From Chitinophaga pinensis (lineage in GTDB: Bacteria; Bacteroidota; Bacteroidia; Chitinophagales; CAIOSU01), in the NCBI GenBank assembly GCA_945901065.1, contig CAMDKI010000003.1, positions 370,500 to 434,499 on the forward strand: 64,000 nt of DNA, in the 5' to 3' direction. The notes under the pieces are model-generated. The model was not told the origin of the DNA and ran no database searches. It worked only from the letters and a program-made list of their open reading frames with translations. Every line of letters starts with the position of its first letter. Position 1 is the stretch's first letter. The translations under genes were made by a program, and so were the position numbers. Of the stretch, positions 51,607 through 60,765 are shown in pieces.

Positions 51607-52668
51607 ATGAAGAAAGTTAAGGAAGTATACGAGGCACTTGAGGTATGCACCGACGACGGACAACGATTGAACTTACTGTTTAGCCTTGCTACCCATCTGC
51701 TCAATTTTGATGATAAACGGAGCTTGGAGGTAGCAGAGCAAATACGTGAACTCTCGGAGCAAATAGGTAGCCATTTAGGCCGTTCTTACTACCACTCTGC
51801 CAAGGCTAGGGTATTTTATAAGCGGAGCCTGTTTTATGAGGCTACTGATGAGTTTCAGAAAGCGCTGGATGCCGCCATGCTTAGCAGCAACCTTACGCAA
51901 CAGGCCATTTGTTTGGATAGCTTGGGTATTGCCTTTAGATTCCAGAAACGGTACAGAGAGTCGGAAGACTGCTCGCTTAAAGCCCTGCAAATACTCAATA
52001 GTCTTGAGAAATCAATAGGGTATACGGCTACCTGCTACAACAACCTAGGCAGCCTATACCAAGACCAAGAAGAATACGACAAAGCCACTGAGTGCTTTAA
52101 CAAAGGGCTAGCAATTGCACAGCAGCACCATGATGAAAGAATGGCCGCCAACCTGCTGAATAACTTAAGCGGAATTGGTATTTTGACCCACCAATACACC
52201 GAAGGGCTAGCATATGCCAACCAGGCTTTAAGCATTTTTAAGAGCATGAACCACAAACATGGTGAAGTGCATGCCACCGTGCTAATGGGCTTATGTTATT
52301 TGCGGTTGGGCAATCACGCAACGGCTATGGATTGCTTTTTGAGCGGACTTAAACAGCTTAAAAACGTTGACCACAAATTGATTGAAGTGCAGGCCTACAA
52401 AGGCTTGGGTGAGGTTTATGCCGCATTGCTTGCATACCCCGAAGCCAACAAAAACTATAGTAAGGCCATTGCCATCGGCATTAAGGCACACGACTATGGC
52501 GAGGTGTGTACCATATTGCAACTACAGGCCAAAATGCAACTGGCAGCCAACGACCTGAAAGCTGCAAAAACCACCTTGACAAAGGCCAGAACCATAGCCG
52601 CAGAGCAAAACTTGTCCAAACAGTTGGCCCCACTAAACGAACTAGCCGCAACCATAGGGTTGCCATAA
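51607..52668 (+). CDS. cytoplasmic tetratricopeptide-repeat protein
   Basis: 353 residues, no signal peptide or membrane segment. At least seven TPR-like helix pairs of 34-40 residues occupy nearly the whole chain, for instance ATCYNNLGSLYQDQEEYDKA, ANLLNNLSGIGILTHQYTEG and AYKGLGEVYAALLAYPEAN. It resembles the TPR halves of Bacteroidota sensor or cyclase proteins but has no output domain. Probable protein-interaction scaffold; partner unknown. Confidence 0.85.
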   Translation: MKKVKEVYEALEVCTDDGQRLNLLFSLATHLLNFDDKRSLEVAEQIRELSEQIGSHLGRSYYHSAKARVFYKRSLFYEATDEFQKALDAAMLSSNLTQQAICLDSLGIAFRFQKRYRESEDCSLKALQILNSLEKSIGYTATCYNNLGSLYQDQEEYDKATECFNKGLAIAQQHHDERMAANLLNNLSGIGILTHQYTEGLAYANQALSIFKSMNHKHGEVHATVLMGLCYLRLGNHATAMDCFLSGLKQLKNVDHKLIEVQAYKGLGEVYAALLAYPEANKNYSKAIAIGIKAHDYGEVCTILQLQAKMQLAANDLKAAKTTLTKARTIAAEQNLSKQLAPLNELAATIGLP

Positions 52669-52718
52669 GGCTTTGAACAAAGGCAGCTTTCAGTTGTCTT
52701 GTTTTTAAATATGATTGT

Positions 52719-53189
52719 ATGAAATCTGCACTTAAGATAACCATTGCCGTAGTTGTTTGTTTGGCCATTGGCGGCCTATCGGGCTTTGCTACTACCAATG
52801 CTATTACGGGATGGTATGCCACCATTACCAAACCATCGTTTAACCCACCTAATTGGATATTCGGCCCAGTATGGACGGCACTCTACATTATGATGGGCGT
52901 TGCCGCGGGTCTGGTTTGGAAAGCAGGTTGGGATAAGAAAGACGTGAGAACGGCATTGGTTATTTTCGGTATTCAGTTGCTGCTCAATGGCCTATGGTCG
53001 CTCATCTTTTTTGCCTGGGAAAGTCCTCGTTGGGCCTTGGTAGAGATACTGGTACTGCTAGTTTTTATCCTTTTCACTATAGTTAGCTTCAGGCGCGTTA
53101 GTATTGTAGCGGCCTATTTGCTAGTGCCCTACCTGCTCTGGGTGAGCTTTGCCACCTTGCTTAATGCTAGCATTTGGTGGTTGAATTAA
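52719..53189 (+). CDS. tspO: TspO/MBR family protein
   Basis: 156 residues, five membrane helices. Family motifs: WYATITKPSFNPPNWIFGPVWT-type segment (about 32-53), AGLVWKAGW and LNGLWSLIFFAWESPRWALVEI with the conserved WxPxFF/ W residues. TspO binds porphyrins and related ligands and responds to stress or light. Start MKSALKIT at 52719. A hairpin downstream separates it from convergent msrA. Confidence 0.93.
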   Translation: MKSALKITIAVVVCLAIGGLSGFATTNAITGWYATITKPSFNPPNWIFGPVWTALYIMMGVAAGLVWKAGWDKKDVRTALVIFGIQLLLNGLWSLIFFAWESPRWALVEILVLLVFILFTIVSFRRVSIVAAYLLVPYLLWVSFATLLNASIWWLN

Positions 53190-53224
53190 AAAAAGCGGCA
53201 ACCCACCTAAATGGATTGCCGCTT
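53190..53224 (-). terminator. intrinsic terminator of msrA, partly bidirectional
   Basis: AAAGCGGCAA (53192-53201) and TTGCCGCTTT (53215-53224). On the reverse strand it is followed by TTTTAATTC; the forward side has fewer T residues. Confidence 0.8.
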
Positions 53225-53249
53225 TGGATGCGTAATTAACGTTTAAAGA

Positions 53250-53900
53250 TTACTTCAATTTATCTTTAAACACTTCCCTAAATTTTTCCAGCTTCGGCAC
53301 TATCACTGCACGGCAATAAGGCTGGTTGCCATTGAGGTTGTAATAATTCTGGTGATAATCTTCCGCTTTGTAAAAGTTCGTAAAAGCAGTTATCTCCGTT
53401 ACTATCGGGTTGCTCCAAATACCAGCTTTGTCCAACTTGGCTTTATATTCTTCCGCCAGTTTTTGTTGCTCCTCATCATGGAAAAACACTGCCGAGCGGT
53501 ATTGGGTGCCCACATCGGCGCCTTGGCGGTTGAGGGTAGTGGGGTCGTGGGTTTTCCAGAACACTTCCAACAGCTCCTCAAAGGTAATCACGGCCGGGTC
53601 ATAGGTTATTTGTATCACTTCGGCATGGCCCGTGGTGCCTGCACTTACCTCACGGTAGCTCGGGTTTTTTATTTTGCCGCCGCTATAGCCGCTTTCTACT
53701 TTACTTACGCCTTTCAATTCTAGGAAAATGGCTTCGGTGCACCAAAAGCACCCGTTGCCAAATGTTGCAATTTTCATATTGGGGGGTATGGGGGTTTGTA
53801 CGGTTTCGGGTAATTGGTTATCGGCATTACTGCTACTGCAAGCCATAAAAAGGCCAGCAAAAGTAAGTAAGCCAGCCATTAGCGCAAGTGGTTTCATCAT
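53250..53900 (-). CDS. msrA: lipoprotein peptide-methionine (S)-S-oxide reductase MsrA
   Basis: 216 residues. Lipoprotein signal with FMACSSS (Cys21), then a short linker and the MsrA domain. Nucleophile Cys51 in NGCFWCTEA, plus GYSGGKIKNPSYREV, HAEVIQITYDP, HDPTTLNRQGADVGTQYRS and ITAFTNFYKAEDYHQNYY. It repairs oxidised methionine S-epimers. The lipid anchor places it in the envelope rather than the cytosol. Divergent from the FAH-family gene by 94 bp. Confidence 0.94.
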   Translation of the reverse strand: MMKPLALMAGLLTFAGLFMACSSSNADNQLPETVQTPIPPNMKIATFGNGCFWCTEAIFLELKGVSKVESGYSGGKIKNPSYREVSAGTTGHAEVIQITYDPAVITFEELLEVFWKTHDPTTLNRQGADVGTQYRSAVFFHDEEQQKLAEEYKAKLDKAGIWSNPIVTEITAFTNFYKAEDYHQNYYNLNGNQPYCRAVIVPKLEKFREVFKDKLK

Positions 53901-53994
53901 ATTTTAGATGTTTATTCATACCATTAACAAATCTTTGCCTAGGTAGTTCAATTGTGGGTTGGCAGTAAGCTAGGCAATAACTAATTTTAACACC

Positions 53995-54606
53995 ATGAAG
54001 ATATTTTGTGTAGGCCGCAACTATGTTGACCACGCCAAGGAACTGAACAACCCCCTGCCACAGCAGCCAGTGGTATTTACCAAGCCCCCAACGGCAGTTA
54101 TCCGCAATGGGCAAGATTTTTATATTCCCGATTTCTCGAAAAACGTACACTACGAGGGCGAGCTGGTTATCCGCATTGGCAAAAACGGCAAAAACATTGC
54201 CGAGAAGTTTGCCCAAAAATATGTGGATGCCATTACGTTTGGCCTCGATTTTACGGCTCGCGACCTGCAAGACTACCTTAAGGAAAACAAGCTGCCCTGG
54301 GACTTGGCAAAGGGCTTCGACGGCTCGGCGGCGGTGGGCGATTGGTTGCCCATCGACCAGTTCCCGAACCTGCACGATATCAGTTTCCGCACCGTGCTCA
54401 ATGGCGAAACCGTGCAAAACGGCAATAGCAGCTTGATGATGTTCAACATCGAGAAGATAATTTCATTTGTAAGCCACTACTTTACCCTACAAGTTGGTGA
54501 TCTACTCTACACTGGCACCCCCGCTGGCGTTGGCGCCCTCAAAGCCGGCGACGTGCTGGAAGGGTATATTGGGGAGGAGAAATTGTTGAGGACGGTGGTG
54601 AAGTAG
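53995..54606 (+). CDS. fumarylacetoacetate hydrolase (FAH) family protein
   Basis: 203 residues, the short single-domain form. Metal-binding acidic cluster: YEGELVIRIGKN, ITFGLDFTARDLQ and the C-terminal LYTGTPAGVGALKAGDVLEGYI. N-terminal FCVGRNYVDHAKELN is typical of FAHD1-like members, which act as acylpyruvate hydrolase or oxaloacetate decarboxylase. Exact substrate is unresolved. AATCTTTG at 53929-53936 may be its -7 element. Confidence 0.9.
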   Translation: MKIFCVGRNYVDHAKELNNPLPQQPVVFTKPPTAVIRNGQDFYIPDFSKNVHYEGELVIRIGKNGKNIAEKFAQKYVDAITFGLDFTARDLQDYLKENKLPWDLAKGFDGSAAVGDWLPIDQFPNLHDISFRTVLNGETVQNGNSSLMMFNIEKIISFVSHYFTLQVGDLLYTGTPAGVGALKAGDVLEGYIGEEKLLRTVVK

Positions 54607-54611
54607 GTTTA

Positions 54612-54639
54612 GTCGATGGTCGATAGTCCATGGATGGTG
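54612..54639. repeat. 7-bp-period array, GTCGATG units
   Basis: GTCGATG, GTCGATA, GTCCATG, GATGGTG. Its reverse complement matches the array at 55044-55078. Confidence 0.7.
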
Positions 54640-54710
54640 CAGAACCCCCACTAGCGCGAAAGTTACTTTCGTGTTGTTGGAGCTTGGTTCCAATATATTG
54701 AGCCTAGCAC

Positions 54711-54902
54711 CTACGCCCCCAAGAACTTCAACAACTCATACACCAAAAACCCCGGCCAAACGCAGGCTTTCAAAAAGCCCACCACGCCCGTCCAAAAGCC
54801 CTCGGCTAGCTGTATGTAGTATATGGCAGCACCTACAAAGGCCGCAAAGTAAAGGAAAGAAGGCTCCCGAACGATAACCTTCTCTTTGTATTTCATCTGC
54901 AT
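54711..54902 (-). CDS. small membrane protein, unknown function
   Basis: 63 residues with a charged start (MQMKYKEKVIVREP), a hydrophobic segment SFLYFAAFVGAAIYYIQLA and a second segment WTGVVGFLKACVWPGFLVYEL. The WPGFLVYE-type end is typical of small Bacteroidota membrane proteins I have no name for. It has its own promoter element at 54925-54932 and is flanked by inverted heptad arrays (54612 and 55044). The start could also be ATG 54896. Confidence 0.65.
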   Translation of the reverse strand: MQMKYKEKVIVREPSFLYFAAFVGAAIYYIQLAEGFWTGVVGFLKACVWPGFLVYELLKFLGA

Positions 54903-54924
54903 AAGGCGTTGGGTTGGTATCCAT

Positions 54925-54932
54925 CAAAAGTA
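54925..54932 (-). promoter_or_regulatory. -7 promoter element of the 63-residue gene
   Basis: Reverse-strand TACTTTTG, a match to TAnnTTTG, 22 bp before the ATG at 54902. Confidence 0.45.
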
Positions 54933-55043
54933 CGATTGTGGAAACAAGCTCCCAATGATAACGGATATGGATAAATATGATTTATGTCAATTCTCAAATT
55001 GCTTTCTTCTTTTTACCCATAGTCAGATAACGCAATTGCGGCA

Positions 55044-55078
55044 CCATGGACCATCGACTATGGACTATTGACTGATTT
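55044..55078. repeat. 7-bp-period array, CCATGGA/CTATGGA units
   Basis: Five units: CCATGGA, CCATCGA, CTATGGA, CTATTGA, CTGATTT. It ends five bases before the lysS -7 element. Confidence 0.78.
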
Positions 55079-55083
55079 TATCG

Positions 55084-55091
55084 TAATTTTG
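55084..55091 (+). promoter_or_regulatory. -7 promoter element of lysS
   Basis: TAATTTTG, a match to TAnnTTTG, 28 bp before the ATG at 55120. The preceding heptad array occupies the -33 region, where only TTG 55068-55070 is present at a short 13-bp spacing. Confidence 0.5.
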
Positions 55092-55119
55092 CCCTCTAAT
55101 TTTTACAACAAACCGTTAC

Positions 55120-56676
55120 ATGAGCCAGCAAATACTGAACGAGCAAGAGGTTATCCGCCGGGAATCGTTAACCAAACTGCGCGAATTGGGCATTGAGCCT
55201 TATCCAGCAGCATTATTCCCCGTTAATGCTTTGGCCAAGGATATAAAGCAAACCTATGCTGATGGCCTGCAACAGCGCGATATACTGATTAATGAGTTGC
55301 TGGAAGGTAAGCGTGTAAACGTGGTATTGGCTGGCCGCCTCATGAGCCGCCGCATAATGGGCAAGGCATCGTTTGCCGAGCTGCAAGACAGTAGCGGCCG
55401 CATACAGATATACCTTAACCGCGACGAGATTTGCCCCGGCGAAGACAAAGAACTTTATAATACCGTGTTCAAGAAACTATTGGACATTGGCGATTTTATC
55501 GGGATTAAAGGCTACGTATTTGTTACCCAAGTGGGCGAAATAAGCGTGCACGTGGAGGAAATGACCGTATTGGCCAAAAGCCTGCGCCCACTGCCAGTAG
55601 TAAAGAAAGACGAAGACGGAAACGTATACGATGCCTTTGCCGACACCGAGCTGCGCTACCGCATGCGCTATGTCGATTTGGTAGTGAACGAGCAGGTGCG
55701 CGAAACCTTCTTGAAACGCACCAAGCTCATGAACACCATGCGCCAGTTTTTCAACGACCATGGCTACCTAGAGGTGGAAACGCCCGTGCTACAAAGCATA
55801 CCCGGTGGTGCTGCGGCCCGCCCGTTTATTACCCACCACAATGCCTTGGATATACCGCTATACCTGCGCATTGCCAACGAATTATACCTCAAGCGCCTCA
55901 TTGTAGGCGGCTTTGACGGCGTGTACGAGTTCAGCAAAAACTTCCGCAACGAGGGTATGGACCGCACCCACAACCCCGAGTTTACCGTAATGGAGATATA
56001 TGTAGCCTACAAAGACTACAACTGGATGATGGCCTTTACCGAGCAAATGCTCGAGAAAATAGCCACCGAGCTGCACGGCACCACCCAAGTGCCGTTTGGC
56101 GATACCACCCTCAACTACGCCGCCCCTTACCCGCGCGTAACCATGTACGAGGCCATTGAGCGCTTCACGGGCGTTGATATTAGCAGCATGGACGAGGCCC
56201 AACTGCGCGTAACCTGCCGCCAGCAAGGCGTAGAGGTTGACGAAACCATGGGCCGCGGCAAACTCATTGATGAGCTGTTTGGCGCTAAGTGCGAAGGCAA
56301 TTTCATACAGCCTACCTTTATTACCGATTTCCCGGTGGAGATGTCGCCGCTGTGCAAAAAGCACCGCACCAACCCACAGTTGGCCGAGCGCTTTGAGCTG
56401 ATGGTAAACGGCAAGGAAGTGGCCAACGCCTACAGCGAGCTCAACGACCCCATCGACCAGCGCGAGCGTTTCCTAGAGCAAATGCGCCTGGCCGACCGAG
56501 GCGACGATGAGGCCATGACCATTGACCACGACTTTTTGCGGGCCCTGGAGTACGGCATGCCGCCCACCTCGGGCCTCGGCATTGGCATTGATAGGCTTAC
56601 CATGTTCATGACCAACCAAAATACCATACAAGAGGTACTCTTCTTTCCTCAGATGAGGCCGGAGAAAACCATATAA
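55120..56676 (+). CDS. lysS: lysyl-tRNA synthetase, class II
   Basis: 518 residues, normal length. N-terminal OB fold for anticodon binding (about 60-150, [21 protein letters not shown]), then class II core: motif 1 near [15 protein letters not shown], motif 2 [15 protein letters not shown], motif 3 [12 protein letters not shown], and GGAAARPF. It charges tRNA-Lys. Monocistronic by position, with a -7 element upstream and metK following after 109 bp with its own promoter. Confidence 0.97.
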   Translation: MSQQILNEQEVIRRESLTKLRELGIEPYPAALFPVNALAKDIKQTYADGLQQRDILINELLEGKRVNVVLAGRLMSRRIMGKASFAELQDSSGRIQIYLNRDEICPGEDKELYNTVFKKLLDIGDFIGIKGYVFVTQVGEISVHVEEMTVLAKSLRPLPVVKKDEDGNVYDAFADTELRYRMRYVDLVVNEQVRETFLKRTKLMNTMRQFFNDHGYLEVETPVLQSIPGGAAARPFITHHNALDIPLYLRIANELYLKRLIVGGFDGVYEFSKNFRNEGMDRTHNPEFTVMEIYVAYKDYNWMMAFTEQMLEKIATELHGTTQVPFGDTTLNYAAPYPRVTMYEAIERFTGVDISSMDEAQLRVTCRQQGVEVDETMGRGKLIDELFGAKCEGNFIQPTFITDFPVEMSPLCKKHRTNPQLAERFELMVNGKEVANAYSELNDPIDQRERFLEQMRLADRGDDEAMTIDHDFLRALEYGMPPTSGLGIGIDRLTMFMTNQNTIQEVLFFPQMRPEKTI

Positions 56677-56713
56677 TTGTGATAGCTTTATCTCTATCAA
56701 TTAAAATCAAATA

Positions 56714-56747
56714 TTGACGGCAATCCCAAAGCCTTTTCTTAAATTTG
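56714..56747 (+). promoter_or_regulatory. promoter of metK
   Basis: TTG at 56714-56716, 23-bp spacer, TAAATTTG at 56740-56747, followed 38 bp later by the ATG at 56786. No SAM riboswitch is seen. Confidence 0.55.
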
Positions 56748-56785
56748 GGCAACAATTCAACTTTACCCTTTAACAATTACATATC

Positions 56786-58042
56786 ATGCCCTATTTGTTT
56801 ACCTCTGAGTCGGTTTCGGAAGGACATCCGGACAAAGTATCCGACCAAATATCAGATGCATTGATTGATAACTTCTTGGCTTTCGACCCAGAGTCGAAGG
56901 TAGCTTGCGAAACCTTGTGTACCACTGGTTTGGTGGTGTTGGCCGGCGAAGTAAAATCGACCGTATACCTGGATGTGCAAACTATTGCCCGCGATGTGAT
57001 CAAGAAAATTGGTTACACCAAGAGCGAGTATATGTTTGAGGCCAATAGCTGCGGCATTATCTCTGCCATTCACGAGCAATCGAGCGACATTAACCAAGGC
57101 GTTGACAAAAAGAACAAGGAAGAGCAAGGTGCTGGCGACCAAGGTATGATGTTTGGCTACGCTACCAAAGATACCGACAACTACATGCCGTTGCCTTTGG
57201 ACATTGCCCACCAACTATTGATTGAGTTGGCCGAGCTTCGCCGCGAAAACAAAAAGATAAAGTACCTACGCCCTGATAGCAAGAGCCAGGTAACTATTGA
57301 GTATAGCGACGACAACACGCCTATCCGCATTGATGCCATTGTACTTTCTACGCAGCACGACGATTTCGATAGCGAGAAGAAGATGCAAAAGCAGATTGAG
57401 GATGATGTAATCAACATCTTGATTCCGCGCGTAATGAAGAAATTCCCTAAGCGTGTACAGAAGTTGTTTGATGACAAAATTACGTACCACGTAAACCCAA
57501 CCGGCAAGTTCGTTATCGGCGGTCCGCATGGCGATACTGGCCTTACTGGTCGTAAAATTATAGTTGATACCTACGGTGGCAAAGGCGCCCACGGTGGTGG
57601 TGCATTCAGCGGCAAAGACCCTTCGAAAGTTGACCGCAGCGCAGCCTATGCTACACGCCACATTGCCAAAAACTTAGTAGCTGCAGGTGTAGCCGACGAG
57701 GTTTTGGTGCAGGTATCGTATGCTATTGGTGTTGCTAAGCCTATGGGTATTTATGTAAATACTTACGGCACAGGCCGTGTAGGTTTGAACGATGGCGAGA
57801 TTGCGAAGATTGTAGAGAAGGTGTTTGATATGCGCCCTTATGCTATTGAGCAACGCTTGAAACTACGCACGCCAATGTATAGCGAAACCGCAGCTTATGG
57901 CCACATGGGTCGCAAAAACGAAGAGGTAACCAAAACCTTTACCCTACCTAGCGGCGAAACCAAGAAAATGAAAGTAGAGTTGTTTACTTGGGAGAAACTT
58001 GATTTTGTAGATGCCGTAAAGGAAGCTTTCGGTATTAAGTAA
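56786..58042 (+). CDS. metK: S-adenosylmethionine synthetase
   Basis: 418 residues. Hallmarks: [20 protein letters not shown] at the N-terminus with the ATP-binding His, [32 protein letters not shown] and [19 protein letters not shown]. It makes SAM from methionine and ATP. It is longer than E. coli MetK (384) owing to mid-sequence insertions, as in other Bacteroidota. A 17-bp-stem terminator follows. Confidence 0.97.
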   Translation: MPYLFTSESVSEGHPDKVSDQISDALIDNFLAFDPESKVACETLCTTGLVVLAGEVKSTVYLDVQTIARDVIKKIGYTKSEYMFEANSCGIISAIHEQSSDINQGVDKKNKEEQGAGDQGMMFGYATKDTDNYMPLPLDIAHQLLIELAELRRENKKIKYLRPDSKSQVTIEYSDDNTPIRIDAIVLSTQHDDFDSEKKMQKQIEDDVINILIPRVMKKFPKRVQKLFDDKITYHVNPTGKFVIGGPHGDTGLTGRKIIVDTYGGKGAHGGGAFSGKDPSKVDRSAAYATRHIAKNLVAAGVADEVLVQVSYAIGVAKPMGIYVNTYGTGRVGLNDGEIAKIVEKVFDMRPYAIEQRLKLRTPMYSETAAYGHMGRKNEEVTKTFTLPSGETKKMKVELFTWEKLDFVDAVKEAFGIK

Positions 58043-58060
58043 GCATACAAGTATAGATAT

Positions 58061-58104
58061 AAACGCCCCATCTCGTTTTGAACGAGATGGGGCGTTTTGT
58101 TTTA
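58061..58104 (+). terminator. very strong intrinsic terminator of metK
   Basis: A perfect 17-bp stem: 58061-58077 pairs with 58081-58097 around a 3-nt loop, followed by TTTTGTTTT. Confidence 0.95.
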
Positions 58105-58158
58105 GGTTATCAATGGTTTTCTTCAAACAGCTCTGCCTCTAATAGGCCGCATGGGCAC

Positions 58159-58194
58159 AGCAAAACAAAAGGGCCGCAAACATTTGCGGCCCTT
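58159..58194 (-). terminator. intrinsic terminator of the DUF885 gene
   Basis: AAGGGCCGCAAA (58169-58180) and TTTGCGGCCCTT (58183-58194). On the reverse strand it is followed by TTGTTTTG. Confidence 0.85.
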
Positions 58195-58219
58195 GGTTAT
58201 ACTTGCTTGAATAAGGTTT

Positions 58220-60085
58220 TTAAGCCGCTGGAGCCGCTTCTTTTTGCTTGGCTATCCATTTGTCAATGTTCTCTTCCAAGATGTTCAAAGGCAATGAGCC
58301 GTGGCGCAGCACCTCATCGTGAAACGAGTGAATATCAAACTTATCGCCCAACGCAGTGCGCGAGCGTTTCAGCAATTCCAAAATTTTCAGTTGGCCCACT
58401 TTGTATGCCGTAGCTTGACCAGGCATTACTATGTGACGCTCCACCATGCCCACGCATTCGCCCATTGGGCTAGGGGTGTTATCAGCATAAAACTGAATGC
58501 CCTCTTCGCGGGTCCAGCGTTTCCAGTGTATACCTACGTCAACCACCAAACGGCAAGCGCGCCATAGTTCCATGCTCAAACGGCCAAAATCGGAATAAGG
58601 GTTTTTATAGAAACCGAACTCTTTAGGTATGTACTCAGAATACAAACCCCAACCCTCAACGTATGCGGTATAGTCGCCACCCAAGGTGCGGAACTTAGGC
58701 AGGCCTTGTAGTTCTTGGTTAATGCTTATTTGCATGTGGTGGCCCGGTATGGCTTCGTGGTATGCCAAGGCTTCCATTTCGTATACTGGCATGTTCTTCA
58801 TTTCGTACAGGTTTACGTAGTACGTGCCAGGGCGCGAGCCATCGGGTGCTGGGCTTTCGTAAAACGCCGTGCCCGCCGATTCTTCACGGAACGGCTCAAC
58901 TTGTTTTACCACCAACTCAGCTTTAGGCATAATACCAAACAGCTTGGGTAAGGTAGCCTTCATTGAATCAATCAAAGCAAGGGTTTCGTCAAGATATTGT
59001 TTCTTGCCTTCTGGCGTATTGGCATAGAAAAACTGCTTATCGGTTTTCATAAACTCAAAAAACGCTTTTAGGCTGTCGCTTTTGAAGTTTACCTGCGTCA
59101 TTATGTTGCGCATTTCGCCGTGTATGCGGACAATTTCGGCTTCGCCAATGGCCATAATCTCGTCGGGAGTAAGTTTAGTGGTAGTGTTGTTGGCCAAGGC
59201 CACTTCGTAGTAGCTATCGCCATTCGGAAATTTCCAAACACCAGCATCGTTGGTGGCCTTTTTCTCCAATTCGGTCAGGTAGGCTATAATATTGTCGTAG
59301 GCAGGCTTAAAGTGCTCCAAAAGCGCCAAACGAGCCTCTTCAACCAAAGCAGCTTTGGCAGCGGCATCAACGGTTGAATCAAGACCCGCAATTTTGCCTT
59401 TAATATCGGCAAACAGCGGCGAGTCGTTTTTAGATTTATCGAACGGCGTGCCAGTAATCAAGTTTTGGCAATCCTTCAATACTGCGGGGAACAAGAACTT
59501 AGGCAGAATTATCTCTTTTGCTTCGCGCACTTTCATACCTGCTACTACTTGTGCCATGGCAACATCAATCTTTTGCAAGCGAGCAATGTAGTCCTTGGCA
59601 TCTTGCACATTGCCTACTTGGTGTATGTTCATCAAAAACGAAGGCAACCACGTATGTATGCCGTTCATTTGGTCAATTGGGTAACCATGCATACGGAAAT
59701 CGAAATTCTTGATTTCGTCTTCCGCATCGGCTACCCACATGCGGTAGCTGGTTTGGGTTATTTCGTTGAGCTTATTAAAGTCGAAACTATCTTTGAGGAA
59801 GGCTAGGTTTTGCTTCAAAATTGCAATTTCTACCAACTGCATCGAGTCAGAAAAATCGCCCCATTGGTTGGCGGTAGAGTCTTTAATGCCTAGGTAAGCC
59901 TTCCAAACCGGGTAGCGGCTTACTTGATCGTCCCACACGGCATCAAACCAAGTGTTCAATCGCGCGCTTTCGGCTTCAATTTCTTCGGCGGTAGGGCCTT
60001 TTGGGGCATCAGGGGTGTTGTTGCAGGCCGTGGTAAGCAGCAAGGCTATGGCAAGCATGGGCAAAAGCAGTCGGATAATGCGCAT
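58220..60085 (-). CDS. DUF885 family lipoprotein, metallopeptidase-like
   Basis: 621 residues. Lipoprotein signal with TTACNNT (Cys21). DUF885 body: RMWVADAEDEIKNFDFRMHG, the metal-site motif YHEAIPGHHMQISINQEL (HExxPGHH), and YVEGWGLYSEYIPKEFGFY, with WRACRLVVDVGIHWKRWTRE. The family is predicted to be zinc-dependent carboxypeptidase-like; the substrate is unproven. The lipid anchor suggests the periplasmic face of the envelope. Start ATG at 60083-60085. Confidence 0.9.
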   Translation of the reverse strand: MRIIRLLLPMLAIALLLTTACNNTPDAPKGPTAEEIEAESARLNTWFDAVWDDQVSRYPVWKAYLGIKDSTANQWGDFSDSMQLVEIAILKQNLAFLKDSFDFNKLNEITQTSYRMWVADAEDEIKNFDFRMHGYPIDQMNGIHTWLPSFLMNIHQVGNVQDAKDYIARLQKIDVAMAQVVAGMKVREAKEIILPKFLFPAVLKDCQNLITGTPFDKSKNDSPLFADIKGKIAGLDSTVDAAAKAALVEEARLALLEHFKPAYDNIIAYLTELEKKATNDAGVWKFPNGDSYYEVALANNTTTKLTPDEIMAIGEAEIVRIHGEMRNIMTQVNFKSDSLKAFFEFMKTDKQFFYANTPEGKKQYLDETLALIDSMKATLPKLFGIMPKAELVVKQVEPFREESAGTAFYESPAPDGSRPGTYYVNLYEMKNMPVYEMEALAYHEAIPGHHMQISINQELQGLPKFRTLGGDYTAYVEGWGLYSEYIPKEFGFYKNPYSDFGRLSMELWRACRLVVDVGIHWKRWTREEGIQFYADNTPSPMGECVGMVERHIVMPGQATAYKVGQLKILELLKRSRTALGDKFDIHSFHDEVLRHGSLPLNILEENIDKWIAKQKEAAPAA

Positions 60086-60152
60086 GTAGGTTTATTTTGC
60101 TGCAAAGGTGAGCAAATTATTCCAATAGACATTGGCTTTCAAATTAGACTAA

Positions 60153-60626
60153 TCACCCCAACACCTCTTTCCACCGCCCATTTTCCGCAAACTCTTTAAC
60201 TACCACATTGCGTTTTACGAGCAGCTGGGTCATGTATTGCTCCAAGAAAAGCACATCCGCTAGCTTACCCAACGGCCCCAATGGTGAGGTATAATTAAAT
60301 GTATCCGTCATGGTAGTGATGCCATCGGCTTCTTGAAAACGGTGTTCGTGCCAAAACGATTTAAAAGCCCCTTGCACCATTTCATCTACAAAAAAATCGG
60401 GCCGCTGCATGGCCGTTACTTTAGAGGTTAATGTTTGGTAAACCCCAAAGTGCTTGGCGCGCCAAGTAACGCTTTCGCCCAAATTTATCAACCCTGAGGT
60501 AGTGCCCGCAATAGCCTCTTCGTTGGTATGTGCCGTTGATATTTTATGCAAATCAATGCTCCTCGACAAATCGAAACAGATATCGGCAGGGGCATTGATG
60601 GTAGTTTTGAGGAGGATTGTGGGCAT
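60153..60626 (-). CDS. SRPBCC family protein
   Basis: 157 residues, cytoplasmic, START/Bet v1-like fold. It begins PTILLKTTINAPADICFDLSRSIDLHK and has SLINLGESVTWRAKHFG-type and WHEHRFQEADGITTMTDTFNY segments. Members bind hydrophobic ligands; the family includes plant-type and cell-division-associated variants, and no specific role is assignable. A TATATTTG element (60631-60638) sits 4 bp from the ATG, implying a leaderless or near-leaderless transcript. Confidence 0.85.
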   Translation of the reverse strand: MPTILLKTTINAPADICFDLSRSIDLHKISTAHTNEEAIAGTTSGLINLGESVTWRAKHFGVYQTLTSKVTAMQRPDFFVDEMVQGAFKSFWHEHRFQEADGITTMTDTFNYTSPLGPLGKLADVLFLEQYMTQLLVKRNVVVKEFAENGRWKEVLG

Positions 60627-60630
60627 GTTG

Positions 60631-60638
60631 CAAATATA
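60631..60638 (-). promoter_or_regulatory. -7 promoter element of the SRPBCC gene
   Basis: Reverse-strand TATATTTG, full consensus, with only four bases between it and the ATG at 60626. Confidence 0.5.
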
Positions 60639-60685
60639 GCCGCTGAATTGTTAGAACCATGATTGGGAAAAGGATTTATAGATTT

Positions 60686-60757
60686 GAAAAGGATTTTTTA
60701 CATATTATGTAAGAAATCCTTTTCGAATCAGGGAAATCAAGTAAAATCAAGGTTCTA
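60686..60757 (+). repeat. GGATTT-family hairpin repeat, best-preserved copy
   Basis: A 39-nt hairpin at 60686-60724, two 19-nt arms with one T-G pair (GAAAAGGATTT...AAATCCTTTTC), then a tail of AATCA/ATCAA motifs ending GGTTCTA. A partial GGAAAAGGATTT lies just upstream at 60666. Confidence 0.75.
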
Positions 60758-60765
60758 CCCTACGC

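Noticed and set aside
56748..56785. SAM riboswitch upstream of metK
   Set aside because: Only 38 bp lies between the promoter element and the ATG, too little for any known SAM riboswitch.
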